Assembly (NCBI GenBank): GCA_030626475.1
Contig: DAOUOW010000004.1
Span: 1-49,968 of the forward strand
Length of the DNA: 49,968 nucleotides
Reading direction: 5' to 3'
DNA from: Chloroflexota bacterium
Lineage (GTDB): Bacteria > Chloroflexota > Dehalococcoidia > E44-bin15
Shown here: in pieces, positions 38,471 to 47,767 of the stretch
Numbering within the stretch: the stretch's first letter is position 1
How the letters are laid out: every line of letters starts with the position of its first letter
Position numbers and translations under genes: made by a program
Notes under the pieces: generated by a model
Database searches by the model: none
The model's input: the letters and a program-made list of their open reading frames with translations, nothing else
Told to the model about the DNA's origin: nothing

Positions 38471-38995
38471 CTACCCGTCCTTTCCCTCACCGGTAACTAG
38501 CTTTTTCAGCGGAGCCAACCTGGGGTCAATAGGAGCAGCGCAACTACAGGGACCCAGATTGAGGTTGTGACCACAGGTGGGGCACAGCCCGGCGCAATCC
38601 TCACGGCAAAGGGGCTTCATCGGCAGGGCCAGCAGCGCATACTGCCTCACTGCCTCACCGAGGTCGAACTCTTGTTTGTCATTGATGATGAAAGCGCCCT
38701 CTTCCTCCGGCCAGGACAGGGGGGCCCCAGTTGAGGAGTCCACTGTAGGCAAAAGCTCTTCCTCTATCTTGAGGGTCAAGGGCTGGTGGAAGGTGCCAAG
38801 GCAGCGACTACACATCGCTTCGACCCTGGTGTTCAGGACGCCGGTAACCAAAATGCCCCGCTCGGTGCGGGTCAGACTGATCTCCCCCTGGAGAGGGAAA
38901 TCTGCCTCATCCTGGGAATTGCCACTGCGGCCAAAACTGTAGTGGCGCGTGGAACCTATTCGCTCCTTAAGCTGCTCACAAACGTCAATTACCAT
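38471..38995 (-). CDS. DUF177 / YceD-like protein
   Basis: Upstream of rpmF; MCSRCLGTFHQPLTLKIEEEL...CREDCAGLCPTCGHNLNLGPC. Confidence 0.88.
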   Translation of the reverse strand: MVIDVCEQLKERIGSTRHYSFGRSGNSQDEADFPLQGEISLTRTERGILVTGVLNTRVEAMCSRCLGTFHQPLTLKIEEELLPTVDSSTGAPLSWPEEEGAFIINDKQEFDLGEAVRQYALLALPMKPLCREDCAGLCPTCGHNLNLGPCSCAAPIDPRLAPLKKLVTGEGKDG

Positions 38996-39100
38996 CGCAT
39001 TTCCGTGGCGATGAATAGATTATTCATTATAGGTACAGTTTTGCTTCCTGTCAAGACCAAGGCACCACCCTTCCTTTGCTCCCACGGGGAACAAATCCTA

Positions 39101-39129
39101 TTGCAAACCAACTGTAGATATGCTAACAT
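39101..39129 (+). promoter_or_regulatory. Promoter of the LeuA-like gene
   Basis: TTGCAA - 17 bp - TAACAT with TG extension (TGCTAACAT). Confidence 0.5.
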
Positions 39130-39174
39130 AATGCATTGCCCCATTGCAAGGCGGGGTCATGGGGGTGGTTAAAG

Positions 39175-40401
39175 ATGGCTAAGATCTATTTTATCGATGT
39201 CACCAATCGGGATGCAGTGCAAACCTCGCGAATCATAATGTCCAAGCTGCAAAAGACGATGGTCAATCTGTATCTCGCTGAGATGGGCATCCATCAATCG
39301 GAGTTCACCTTCCCCTACGTAAAACACGAGCGAAATTATATCCAGGCCAATTTGGAGCTCAAGGAGCTCGGGGCTATGGGAAATCTGGTCCTCGAGGGCT
39401 GGTGCCGTGCCATCGTTGGCGATGTGGCCGAGTCCCTTCCCACCGGGGTGCGGGACTTCAATATCTCCATCTCCACCTCGGACCAGATGATCACCCACAA
39501 GTTCATGGGCAAGCTAGATAGGGAAAAGGTGATCGGGGAGATGGTGGAGGCAGCAACCTATGCCAAAAAGGGAGGGGCTAACACCTTAGGGGTGAATGCC
39601 GAGGATGCCTCGCGTACCGACATGGGCTACCTCATCGCCTTCGCCCAGGCAGCCAAAGGAGCAGGTGCGGACCGAATAAGGTATTGCGACACCCTGGGCT
39701 ACGACACCCCGATGAGCATCTATGAGCGGGTAAAAACCCTGGCCGAAACGATTGGGCTCCCGGTAGAACTTCACTGCCATAATGACCTCAGTATGGCGGT
39801 GGCTAACTCCATCGCTGGTGCCAAGGGAGCCATCGATGGCGGCGTTGACGCCTATATCAATACTTCAGTAAACGGGATTGGCGAGCGAGCGGGGCAGGCA
39901 GACCTCCTGAGCTGCATCCTCGGCCTCGGTTTTGCTCGGGATATGGCCGCCTATGAGATCGCAGACCCCATCAACCTCAAGGTAGCCACCAAGCTGGCCA
40001 AGTATGTCTCCTATGCCTTTAGCATCCCGATCCCTATCAACCAGCCCGGGGTGGGGGCAAATGTCTTTGCCCACGAGGCCGGGATTCACGCCGATGGCGC
40101 CCTCAAGGACCGAAGAAATTACGAGCTCTTCGACTACGAGCTCCTGGAGCTGGACGAGGATGTGGAGCATGTTCCTCCGCGCCGGGTGATCACCACCGGT
40201 GAATTCGGTGGGCTTGCCGGGTTCAGGCATGTATATAGCACCCTGGGCATTACCTTTGCTGACAACACCGAGGCGCAACGCATTCTGGAGCTGGTGCAAG
40301 TGGCTAATGCCCACACCCAGAAGCCCCTTACTGATGATGAGCTGCGCTTCATCGCCAGGTATCCGGAGCAAGCAACGAAGATCTTTACCTTAACCCCCTG
40401 A
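39175..40401 (+). CDS. Homocitrate/isopropylmalate/citramalate synthase-family (HMGL-like) enzyme
   Basis: IRYCDTLGYDTP, VELHCHNDLSMAVANSIAGAKGAIDGGVDAYINTSVNGIGERAGQADL, AHEAGIHADGALKD. ATG 39175 with GGGGGTGG upstream. Confidence 0.88.
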   Translation: MAKIYFIDVTNRDAVQTSRIIMSKLQKTMVNLYLAEMGIHQSEFTFPYVKHERNYIQANLELKELGAMGNLVLEGWCRAIVGDVAESLPTGVRDFNISISTSDQMITHKFMGKLDREKVIGEMVEAATYAKKGGANTLGVNAEDASRTDMGYLIAFAQAAKGAGADRIRYCDTLGYDTPMSIYERVKTLAETIGLPVELHCHNDLSMAVANSIAGAKGAIDGGVDAYINTSVNGIGERAGQADLLSCILGLGFARDMAAYEIADPINLKVATKLAKYVSYAFSIPIPINQPGVGANVFAHEAGIHADGALKDRRNYELFDYELLELDEDVEHVPPRRVITTGEFGGLAGFRHVYSTLGITFADNTEAQRILELVQVANAHTQKPLTDDELRFIARYPEQATKIFTLTP

Positions 40402-40427
40402 AACCATAAAGAGATTGGTAGCAAAGG

Positions 40428-40449
40428 GAAGGCCGGGAAACCGGCCTTC
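40428..40449. terminator. Perfect 9-bp stem / GAAA tetraloop hairpin after the LeuA-like gene
   Basis: GAAGGCCGG-GAAA-CCGGCCTTC; no strong U-tract, so the termination role is uncertain. Confidence 0.5.
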
Positions 40450-40492
40450 TCCATCTCACGCAGAATAAGGAAGTTGGCTGTGGAGAAATCAA

Positions 40493-40941
40493 TGCCAGAG
40501 CTAGTTTTGAAACCCATCGGGATAGTGAGAAATGAGGTTAAGGAGCCTGTAAGGCGAGATTGGCAGGAGGTGGTCTCGGAAATCATGATTGACGAGGGCC
40601 TGGAGGAGTGCCTGGAAGGGCTGGAGGAATTCTCCCACATCATAGTAGTCTACTGGATGCACCGAGCCCCCTCCTGGGGGCAGCCCCCACCTAAGATCCA
40701 CCCCATGGGGAGAGCAGACTTGCCCCTGGTGGGGCTATTCGCCACCTGCACCCCCCATCGGCCTAACCCCCTGGGGGTGACTGTGGCCAGGCTTCTGGAG
40801 CGCAGGGGGAACGTACTTAAGGTTGAGGGGCTGGATGCCATCGATGGCACCCCGGTGATCGACATCAAGCCCTATTTTCCTCCTCGCGCTGTCTCGCCCG
40901 ATAATCTCCAGATGCCAGACTGGGGAAAAAGACCGAGGTGA
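40493..40941 (+). CDS. TrmO/TsaA-like (UPF0066) tRNA methyltransferase
   Basis: LVLKPIGIVRNEVKEPV, FATCTPHRPNPLGVTVARLLERRG, LEVEGLDAIDGTPVIDIKPY-like motif. Confidence 0.9.
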
Positions 40942-41591
40942 GCGCAATCGGCGACGCCCTGCTCGAAATTTACCACCGCCTCCTTTCCCACTACGGGCCC
41001 CAACACTGGTGGCCTGCCGAGGACCCCTTCGAGGTAATCCTAGGCGCAATCCTTACCCAGGCGACGGCATGGACCAATGTGGAACAGGCCCTTTCCAATC
41101 TCAAGGCAGAAACAGCGCTCACGCCGGCGGCGCTTCGCGACCTCCCACGCGATAGGCTCGCTGCCCTGATTCGCCCCTGTGGCTACTACAATGCCAAGGC
41201 AGTGAAGGTCAAGGCCTTCGTAGAGCGACTGGGGGCGCGCTACGGCGATGACCTGGGCCAGCTTTTTGCCCTGGAAATTGTTGACCTGCGCCGCGAACTG
41301 CTCTCCATTCACGGTGTGGGGGAAGAGACTGCGGATTCCATAATCCTTTACGCCGCCAAGAAGCCTGTCTTCGTCATCGATGCTTACACCAGGCGCATCA
41401 TTCGCCGCCTCGGTCTCGCCCCCGAGGGCGATAGCTACGGCGCTTTCCAGGCCCTGTTCACAAAAAAACTCCCCCCAGAGGAAAAGCTCTATAATGAATA
41501 TCACGCCCTCCTCGTCCGCCACGGTAAGGAGGTCTGCCGCAAGGCGCCCCGGTGCCAAAACTGCTGCCTGAGGCCCCTTTGTCCCTATTAA
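40938..41591 (+). CDS. Endonuclease III-like HhH-GPD glycosylase with C-terminal 4Fe-4S motif
   Basis: GAILTQATAWTNVEQAL, IHGVGEETADSIILYAAKKPVFVIDAYTRRII, CRKAPRCQNCCLRPLC. Confidence 0.9.
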   Translation: MSAIGDALLEIYHRLLSHYGPQHWWPAEDPFEVILGAILTQATAWTNVEQALSNLKAETALTPAALRDLPRDRLAALIRPCGYYNAKAVKVKAFVERLGARYGDDLGQLFALEIVDLRRELLSIHGVGEETADSIILYAAKKPVFVIDAYTRRIIRRLGLAPEGDSYGAFQALFTKKLPPEEKLYNEYHALLVRHGKEVCRKAPRCQNCCLRPLCPY

Positions 41592-41594
41592 AAG

Positions 41595-42815
41595 CTACCC
41601 TATGGCGCCCTCTTTCTTCAGCTCCTCGATGCTCTCCTTGCTATATCCCAGCTCAAGCAGGACCTCCTCGGTATGCTGACCCAGCATGGGACCAAAGCTC
41701 CTGATTGAGCCCGGGGTCTGAGAAAGCTTTATCGAGATGCCGGGTTGCCTTACTTTGCCAAATTTGGGGTGATCCAGTTCCAGGATCATCTTGCGATGAA
41801 CAAGCTGAGGGTCTGTGGCAAGCTCGTCAAACTCATAGACCTTGCCCACGCATATATCCCACTGGCTCAGGTAATCGAACCACTCATCCCTGGTTCTGGT
41901 GCGGAAAATTTCCCTAAATTCGGAGAATATCTCCTCCCTCTTTTCACCGCTAGCCCCTTGATGAGGAATAAGGTCCTCCCTGCCCAGGGCTCGGCACAGG
42001 TTCTCATAGAACCACGGCTCCAGGCAGCCGATGCTGAGATATTTCCCATCCTTAGTTTCATAGACGCTGTAAAACGGCACCCCCCCGGTGAGAAGCTCGT
42101 TTCCCCTCTGCGGCACCACACCACTCCCAAAGTAACCGCTTAGAGCGAAGGACAGGAGTGAGACTACCCCATCAGCCATACCTATGTCCGCATATTGCCC
42201 TTTGCCTGTCTTTTCCCTGGCCATGAGAGCGGCAAGGATGGCAATGGTGGCGTTCATGCCCCCGGCGGCGAAGTCAGCGAGCAAATTGCTCGGTATTGCG
42301 GGAGCACCGCCGGGAATGCCAATGATGCCCAGGGCACCACCGATGGATATGTAGTTTATGTCATGTCCCACCATGTTGTGATAAGGCCCATCCTGCCCGT
42401 AGCCGCTGAGGGAACAGTAAATGAGCCTGGGGTTTATTTCCTTGATGGTGTCGTAGTCCACCCCCAGGCGTTTCACCACCCCCGGTCTAAAGCCCTCGAC
42501 AATCACGTCTGCCCTTTCGGCGAGCTGATAGAAGATTTTGCGCGCCGGCTCAGCCTTCAGATTGAGGACGATGCTCCTCTTATTGCGCTCCACAGCATTA
42601 TGGACGATGGCTCTTTCCTCAGCGGACACCACCACCGCCAGGCGGCCTTCTCGCGGCCCCTCAACCTTGAGGATGTCGGCTCCCAGGTCGCCCAGGATCA
42701 TAGTGCAAAACGGTCCCGGAGCCAACCGGGATAAGTCCAAAACCTTTATTCCCTCCAGTGGCGTGGTCATAGCTTTTCCTCCTAGCAAAGATTTTTGGCA
42801 CGGATAATAGTACAA
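41595..42815 (-). CDS. CaiB/BaiF family CoA transferase
   Basis: TPLEGIKVLDLSRLAPGPFCTMILGDLGADILKVEGP, NRNKRSIVLNLK-like, LIYCSLSGYGQDGPY. Confidence 0.94.
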   Translation of the reverse strand: MYYYPCQKSLLGGKAMTTPLEGIKVLDLSRLAPGPFCTMILGDLGADILKVEGPREGRLAVVVSAEERAIVHNAVERNKRSIVLNLKAEPARKIFYQLAERADVIVEGFRPGVVKRLGVDYDTIKEINPRLIYCSLSGYGQDGPYHNMVGHDINYISIGGALGIIGIPGGAPAIPSNLLADFAAGGMNATIAILAALMAREKTGKGQYADIGMADGVVSLLSFALSGYFGSGVVPQRGNELLTGGVPFYSVYETKDGKYLSIGCLEPWFYENLCRALGREDLIPHQGASGEKREEIFSEFREIFRTRTRDEWFDYLSQWDICVGKVYEFDELATDPQLVHRKMILELDHPKFGKVRQPGISIKLSQTPGSIRSFGPMLGQHTEEVLLELGYSKESIEELKKEGAIG

Positions 42816-42839
42816 TATCCTCCATTGTGGAGTAAAACC

Positions 42840-43889
42840 CTACTGACCATCCCTCATTACCACCTTTCTTCTCTTAGCCTGCAAAAAATGCCACAAGGTG
42901 AAAATGAGCAGCCCAACAGCGATGATGCTCAAGAAGGAGATGGTGCGGTCGACGAAAGCAATCGACCAAGCATCATTTCGGGCAACGGAGATGGTCAACA
43001 GCCCGGCGATCCCGGCCTCCACCACGCCCAGCCCCCCAGGGGTGAACGGTATGGCGACGAGCAAGGCATTGGCGAGGGCGACAAAGAGGATGAGGGAAAG
43101 CCCGATAGAAAAGCCCAGGGCCTCAGTAACCAAGAGCAGGCGACCTGCCTCCAGCAGCCAGATCCCGACGCTCAGGGAAACAAGGATTGGGAGCCGGTCA
43201 AAGCTGCCCAGGGTCCCCTCACGGAAAAGGATGAATGCCCGTCTTATCCTCGTCGGTAAGCGTCGCTCCACCACGCTGCCAAAATGCCCCATGACCCCGA
43301 GGAGGATGGCGATAGCAACAAGCATGGCGACTCCAGCACCCAAAACAACTGTTACCACGACCATGCCCTTGCCCCCCACGAGGCCAAACACAGCCACCCC
43401 GAGGAGAAGAAATATGATGACGACATCCAAAACTCGCTCGGCAAGGACGGTGCCAATAGTCTTAGAGAAGCTGACATCAGCATTCTCCTTGAGAAGGTAA
43501 CCGCGGTAGGCATCGCCCAACCTGGCATAGAGGATGCAGTTGGCAAACCAATTGATGAGCAAGATCTGGGTCAGACCGCCAAGGGAGGGTAAGTTCACCC
43601 CCTGTTCCTTGCGAAAGCCCACGTTGTGCAGCAGCACTCGCCACCGCCAAGCGCGCAACGGGAAGGTAATATAATAGCAGATAAAGGCCAAAGCATAGTA
43701 CAGCGGATTGCAGCCTGTGATCATGCCCCAGACAGAACTGAAGTCTATATCCAGCCTTTCAACAGCGACTACGAGAAGGGCAATGGCAACGACGAAGGAG
43801 AGCAGGGTCCGAATATTGAGGAACCGCCTCCTAAGGGAGATCTTCTCTCCTTCCACAGGGGCGACATCTTTGTTGGAGTTATCAGCCAC
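42840..43889 (-). CDS. Lysylphosphatidylglycerol synthase TM-region / flippase-like integral membrane protein
   Basis: Multiple TM helices; PLRAWRWRVLL, YRGYLLKENADVSFSKTIGTVLAERVLDVV, PFTPGGLGVVEAGIAGLL. Confidence 0.85.
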   Translation of the reverse strand: MADNSNKDVAPVEGEKISLRRRFLNIRTLLSFVVAIALLVVAVERLDIDFSSVWGMITGCNPLYYALAFICYYITFPLRAWRWRVLLHNVGFRKEQGVNLPSLGGLTQILLINWFANCILYARLGDAYRGYLLKENADVSFSKTIGTVLAERVLDVVIIFLLLGVAVFGLVGGKGMVVVTVVLGAGVAMLVAIAILLGVMGHFGSVVERRLPTRIRRAFILFREGTLGSFDRLPILVSLSVGIWLLEAGRLLLVTEALGFSIGLSLILFVALANALLVAIPFTPGGLGVVEAGIAGLLTISVARNDAWSIAFVDRTISFLSIIAVGLLIFTLWHFLQAKRRKVVMRDGQ

Positions 43890-43907
43890 AGAACTTCCTT
43901 TGTCTCA

Positions 43908-44624
43908 TTAGCCCTTTAATGGACGCTTAGTTGGGATCCCAACACGCCGCGGGTAGCCATTGGGAGTGGCGCTGAGCTTATCAATGATAACCAGGGCGCG
44001 TTCCTCCCCCAGCTCCTCCAGCGTGAACCTCATCACCTCCCTCAGCCTGCCCCCCATAACAGTGATAGCCGTTGTCGCTTGCTCTACCTCGGCCTCGATT
44101 TCACCCTTCTTCTGGGCGATAAATGAGCCCCCCAGGGCGCAGAAGGGCATCGCCAGCTCGACGAGGGTTGGTAGTCGCGCCACCGCCCTTGAGAGGACGA
44201 GAGCAAATTGCTCTCGATAGTTCCCCTCTCGAGCCAGGTCCTCAGCCCTGGCGGTCAAAACCTCAACCCGCTCAAGTCCAAGCCTGGCCACCAGATGACT
44301 CAAAAAGCCCGTCTTTTTCCCCATAGAGTCAAGCAAAACCAAATGAATGCTGGGGAAAAGGATCTTCAGGGGAACGCCAGGGAGGCCGGCGCCGGCACCC
44401 AGATCAAGGAGGCGCAAAGGGCGAGACATATCCTTCACCGCAAGGACTATGGTAAGGGAATCGAGGAAGTGCTTCACCTGCACCTCCTCATAATCGACAA
44501 TGGCGGTAAGGTTCACTCTCCTATTCCAAAGCATAAGCTCTTGATAATAGGTCTCAAACTGCTCCACCTGCTCGGAGGCGAGGTAAAGCCCTAAACTTTT
44601 AGCACCAGCGATAAGCCTCTCCAT
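43908..44624 (-). CDS. rsmG: 16S rRNA (guanine527-N7)-methyltransferase RsmG
   Basis: LMLWNRRVNLTAIVDYEEVQVKHFLDSL, LLDLGAGAGLPGVPLKILFP, SRAVARLPTLVELAMP. Confidence 0.95.
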   Translation of the reverse strand: MERLIAGAKSLGLYLASEQVEQFETYYQELMLWNRRVNLTAIVDYEEVQVKHFLDSLTIVLAVKDMSRPLRLLDLGAGAGLPGVPLKILFPSIHLVLLDSMGKKTGFLSHLVARLGLERVEVLTARAEDLAREGNYREQFALVLSRAVARLPTLVELAMPFCALGGSFIAQKKGEIEAEVEQATTAITVMGGRLREVMRFTLEELGEERALVIIDKLSATPNGYPRRVGIPTKRPLKG

Positions 44625-44809
44625 GCCAATGTCAACGGACTCCCCGGAGTCGCTACCGTTGTTGAATTATAGCACTACACCTAACCCACGCCAAGGCGTC
44701 AAATAAGGCTCGATTCTGGCAAGTGTTTCGTGGTTGACTTTGCTCGCCAAAGAAAATAAAATACGGTCGCCGCCAAGATAAAGCAGGAAAGAGCAAAGGA
44801 GGTGAGCTG

Positions 44810-45049
44810 ATGACAGCGAAGGCTTTCGTGCTCATTGAGGTCGCGGTAGGCAAGACCAAGGATGTGGTCGCTACGCTGCAGAAGGTGGAGGGGGTAAAGT
44901 CGGTGGAAGCGGTGACCGGCCCCTATGACATTATCGCCGTGGTGGAAATGCCAGACGTGAATGCCATTGGCGACTTGGTGACAAGAAACATTCATTCAGT
45001 TGGCGGCATCGCCAGAACAGTAACCTGCCTTACGGTGCAGCTCACCTAG
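44810..45049 (+). CDS. Stand-alone Lrp/AsnC ligand-binding (RAM) domain protein
   Basis: AKAFVLIEVAVGKTKDVVATLQKVEGVKSVEAVTGPYDIIAVVEMPD...; no HTH. Confidence 0.9.
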   Translation: MTAKAFVLIEVAVGKTKDVVATLQKVEGVKSVEAVTGPYDIIAVVEMPDVNAIGDLVTRNIHSVGGIARTVTCLTVQLT

Positions 45050-45125
45050 GCCGAGGACTTGTTATCAATAGCGGTAAAAACCTTGGTTTCATACCACCAA
45101 TCGAGGGCTGAGTTTTTTGTCATTA

Positions 45126-45153
45126 TTGACTCACCCCGTAAATTGGATATAAT
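45126..45153 (+). promoter_or_regulatory. Sigma70-type promoter of the acyl-CoA dehydrogenase operon
   Basis: TTGACT - 16 bp - TATAAT. Confidence 0.65.
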
Positions 45154-45235
45154 GGGTGCGCTGTAGCGGAGCCTCGCTCCTCAGGGTGGGGATATAAATG
45201 GAGCAATAGCTTGAAGCTCTTTATTCCCATCAGGA

Positions 45236-45277
45236 AACATTACAGCCTGGACAGGTTTAGGACTGCCCAAAACATAA
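45236..45277 (+). pseudogene. 3' end remnant of an acyl-CoA dehydrogenase gene in the operon leader
   Basis: GCCTGGACAGGTTTAGGACTGCCCAAAACATAA encodes AWTGLGLPKT*; nearly identical to the end of the next gene (AWTGLELPRA*, GCCTGGACAGGTTTAGAATTGCCCA). Confidence 0.7.
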
Positions 45278-45293
45278 AAAGGAGATAGACAGG

Positions 45294-46517
45294 ATGGACT
45301 TTGAACCAATTGCAGGAACAGAGGAGCTGAAAAAGGAGTTTGAGGACTTCTTCAGGGAGGTGATGAAGGACGCCCCACCGGGATGGGAAAACTCACCCGA
45401 GGACCTCGAGACTGAGGAAGGCTGGGCCTTCCACAAAAAGGTGCAACGTGAGATGGGGAAAAGGGGATGGTTGGCCTTAGCCTGGCCCAAGAAGTATGGG
45501 GGGCTGGGAAAATCCATCTTCGAGCAGCTTACTTACAATGAGGTGAGGGCTTACTACCGAGCACCCGGGTGGGACCTCCAGGGGGTGGGAATGCTTGCCC
45601 CCACCCTGCTTGCCATGGGGACTGAGGAACAAAGAGAGGAGTTCCTCCCGCCTATCGCCAGGGGGGAAGTAATCTGGGCCCAGCTTTGGTCTGAGCCAGA
45701 GGCCGGCTCCGACCTAGCCAATCTCCAAACGATGGCGGTCAGGGACGGGGATGACTACATACTCAACGGACAGAAGGTCTGGACCACCGGTGCTCACCGT
45801 GCTGACTGGGCCTTTGCTTTGGTGAGGACAAGCAAGGAGCTAACCAGAAGCCGAGGGCTTACCTACCTCCTTTTTGACCTCAAGAGCCCTGGGGTCGATG
45901 TTCGCCCCCTGCCAACGATGTCTAGCCATTCCCGACAGGTGGAGTCGCATTTCAACGAGGTCTTCCTAGATGATGTGCGAGTGCCATTGAAGAACAGGGT
46001 CGGGGAGGAAAACCAGGGCTGGGCTATTACCCGAGCTACGATGAACTTCGAGAGGTCCGGGCTTGCGGGGTTTGGGGCGCTGAGGCACTCCTTAGACGAG
46101 CTGATAGAGTTTTGCAAGGAGACCAAATGGAGGGGCAAGCCCTTGTCTGAAGACCCTCTGGTTCGATACCGCCTGGCTGAAATTGCCGTGTGTATCGAGG
46201 CAGGGCACGCTACAGGCCGGCATCTCCTCTGGGGACAGCACAAGGTAGAAATGGGAGGAGCGCCAGGTATGGGGATGGTTCCCCGGGCTTCTTCGATGAA
46301 GTACTTTGCAAGTGAACTAAGTCAGCGCTTCGCCTATGTCGGAAGCCAGATTATGGGGCTCTATGGTCAGTTGAAGTCGCAGTCAAAATGGGCACCCATG
46401 TCGGGGAGGTTTGAGAGGGCATATCAGGCTGCCCCCGGTGGCAATATGGCTGGCGGCACTACCGAGATCCAGAAAAACCTCGTCGCCTGGACAGGTTTAG
46501 AATTGCCCAGGGCGTAA
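45294..46517 (+). CDS. Acyl-CoA dehydrogenase
   Basis: AWPKKYGGLGKSIFEQL, WAQLWSEPEAGSDLANLQTMAVRDGDDYILNGQKVWTTGAHRADW, GGTTEIQKNLVA. Confidence 0.93.
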   Translation: MDFEPIAGTEELKKEFEDFFREVMKDAPPGWENSPEDLETEEGWAFHKKVQREMGKRGWLALAWPKKYGGLGKSIFEQLTYNEVRAYYRAPGWDLQGVGMLAPTLLAMGTEEQREEFLPPIARGEVIWAQLWSEPEAGSDLANLQTMAVRDGDDYILNGQKVWTTGAHRADWAFALVRTSKELTRSRGLTYLLFDLKSPGVDVRPLPTMSSHSRQVESHFNEVFLDDVRVPLKNRVGEENQGWAITRATMNFERSGLAGFGALRHSLDELIEFCKETKWRGKPLSEDPLVRYRLAEIAVCIEAGHATGRHLLWGQHKVEMGGAPGMGMVPRASSMKYFASELSQRFAYVGSQIMGLYGQLKSQSKWAPMSGRFERAYQAAPGGNMAGGTTEIQKNLVAWTGLELPRA

Positions 46518-46547
46518 CAAAGAATTTGGCTAGAGGAGAAAGGGAAA

Positions 46548-47678
46548 ATGAACCTCGATTTCACCGAAGAGCAAGAAATGTTAAGAACAATGGCTCGGGA
46601 CTTCCTGCAAACGGAGTGCCCCAAGACCTTGATCAGGGAGCTGGAGGAAAGTGACCTGGGTTACTCTCCGGAGTTGTGGAAAAAGATAGCAGAGCTGGGG
46701 TGGCAAGGGTTGGCCTTCCCCGAGGAATATGGTGGCACTGAGATGACCTTCTTTGAGCTGGCGCTCCTTGTCGAGGAAATGGGGCGTAATATCCTTCCTG
46801 GACCCTTCATTTCCACACAAGTGTGTGGACTGACCATTCTGAAAACAGGGACAGAGGAGCAGAAAAAGGAATTCCTCCCCAAAGTAGCTGCGGGGGAGAT
46901 GATCCTCACTCTGGCTTTGACCGAACCCAGTGCGAGCTGGAAGCCTGAGCATATCTCCGTTGGAGCTGTCGCCAGCAATGAGGAGTATGTGATCAACGGA
47001 ACCAAGCTCTTTGTGCCTGATGCCCATGTTGCTGATTACCTCCTGGTTGTCGCCAGAACCAAGGATGGCTCCTCTCCCGAGGAGGGGATTACCGTTTTCT
47101 TGGTGGATGCCAAGAGTCCTGGTATCCAGTGCGAGCCCCAGCTTACCATGGGTCTAGATAATAAAGCCGAGGTGGTGTTTAAGGATGTAAAGGTGCCCAA
47201 GAAGAACATCCTGGGGGAGCTGGACCAGGGCTGGAAAGTGGTACAGGTCGCCATGACCAAAGGGACGGCGTTGAAAATTGCTGAGATGAGCGGCGGGTGC
47301 CAGGCGAGCTTAGAGATGGCCAATACCTATGTCAAGGAGAGAGTACAATATGGACGACCTATCGGCCTCTTTCAGGTTATCCAGCACTACCTGGCAGATG
47401 CATGGGGGAAGACGGATAGGACCACCAATATCGCCTGGGAAATCTGCTGGAAGGTAGACGCAGGCGTGGCTACTCCCTTCGAGGTAGCGACAGCCAAGGC
47501 GTGGACAAACGAAGCCTATAAGTGGGTTACAGAGAAGTGTGTCCAGTGTCACGGGGCTATCGGCACCACCAGAGACCATGATATGGGGCTATACTATCGT
47601 CGCGCCAAGGTGGGAGAGCTAGACTATGGGGATACCGATTTCCAGATGGAGATCGTTGCTCAAGAACTAGGCCTGTAA
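46548..47678 (+). CDS. Acyl-CoA dehydrogenase
   Basis: MNLDFTEEQEMLRTMARDFLQTECP, GLAFPEEYGGTEMTFFEL, LALTEPSASWKPEHISV. Confidence 0.92.
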   Translation: MNLDFTEEQEMLRTMARDFLQTECPKTLIRELEESDLGYSPELWKKIAELGWQGLAFPEEYGGTEMTFFELALLVEEMGRNILPGPFISTQVCGLTILKTGTEEQKKEFLPKVAAGEMILTLALTEPSASWKPEHISVGAVASNEEYVINGTKLFVPDAHVADYLLVVARTKDGSSPEEGITVFLVDAKSPGIQCEPQLTMGLDNKAEVVFKDVKVPKKNILGELDQGWKVVQVAMTKGTALKIAEMSGGCQASLEMANTYVKERVQYGRPIGLFQVIQHYLADAWGKTDRTTNIAWEICWKVDAGVATPFEVATAKAWTNEAYKWVTEKCVQCHGAIGTTRDHDMGLYYRRAKVGELDYGDTDFQMEIVAQELGL

Positions 47679-47767
47679 ACCGATGCAACCTGACCAAGAC
47701 GAGGGATAAGAAAGCCAACAGCCTTTCATCAAACACAGCAATTGGGTCGAAAAAGAAAGGAGGAGAT

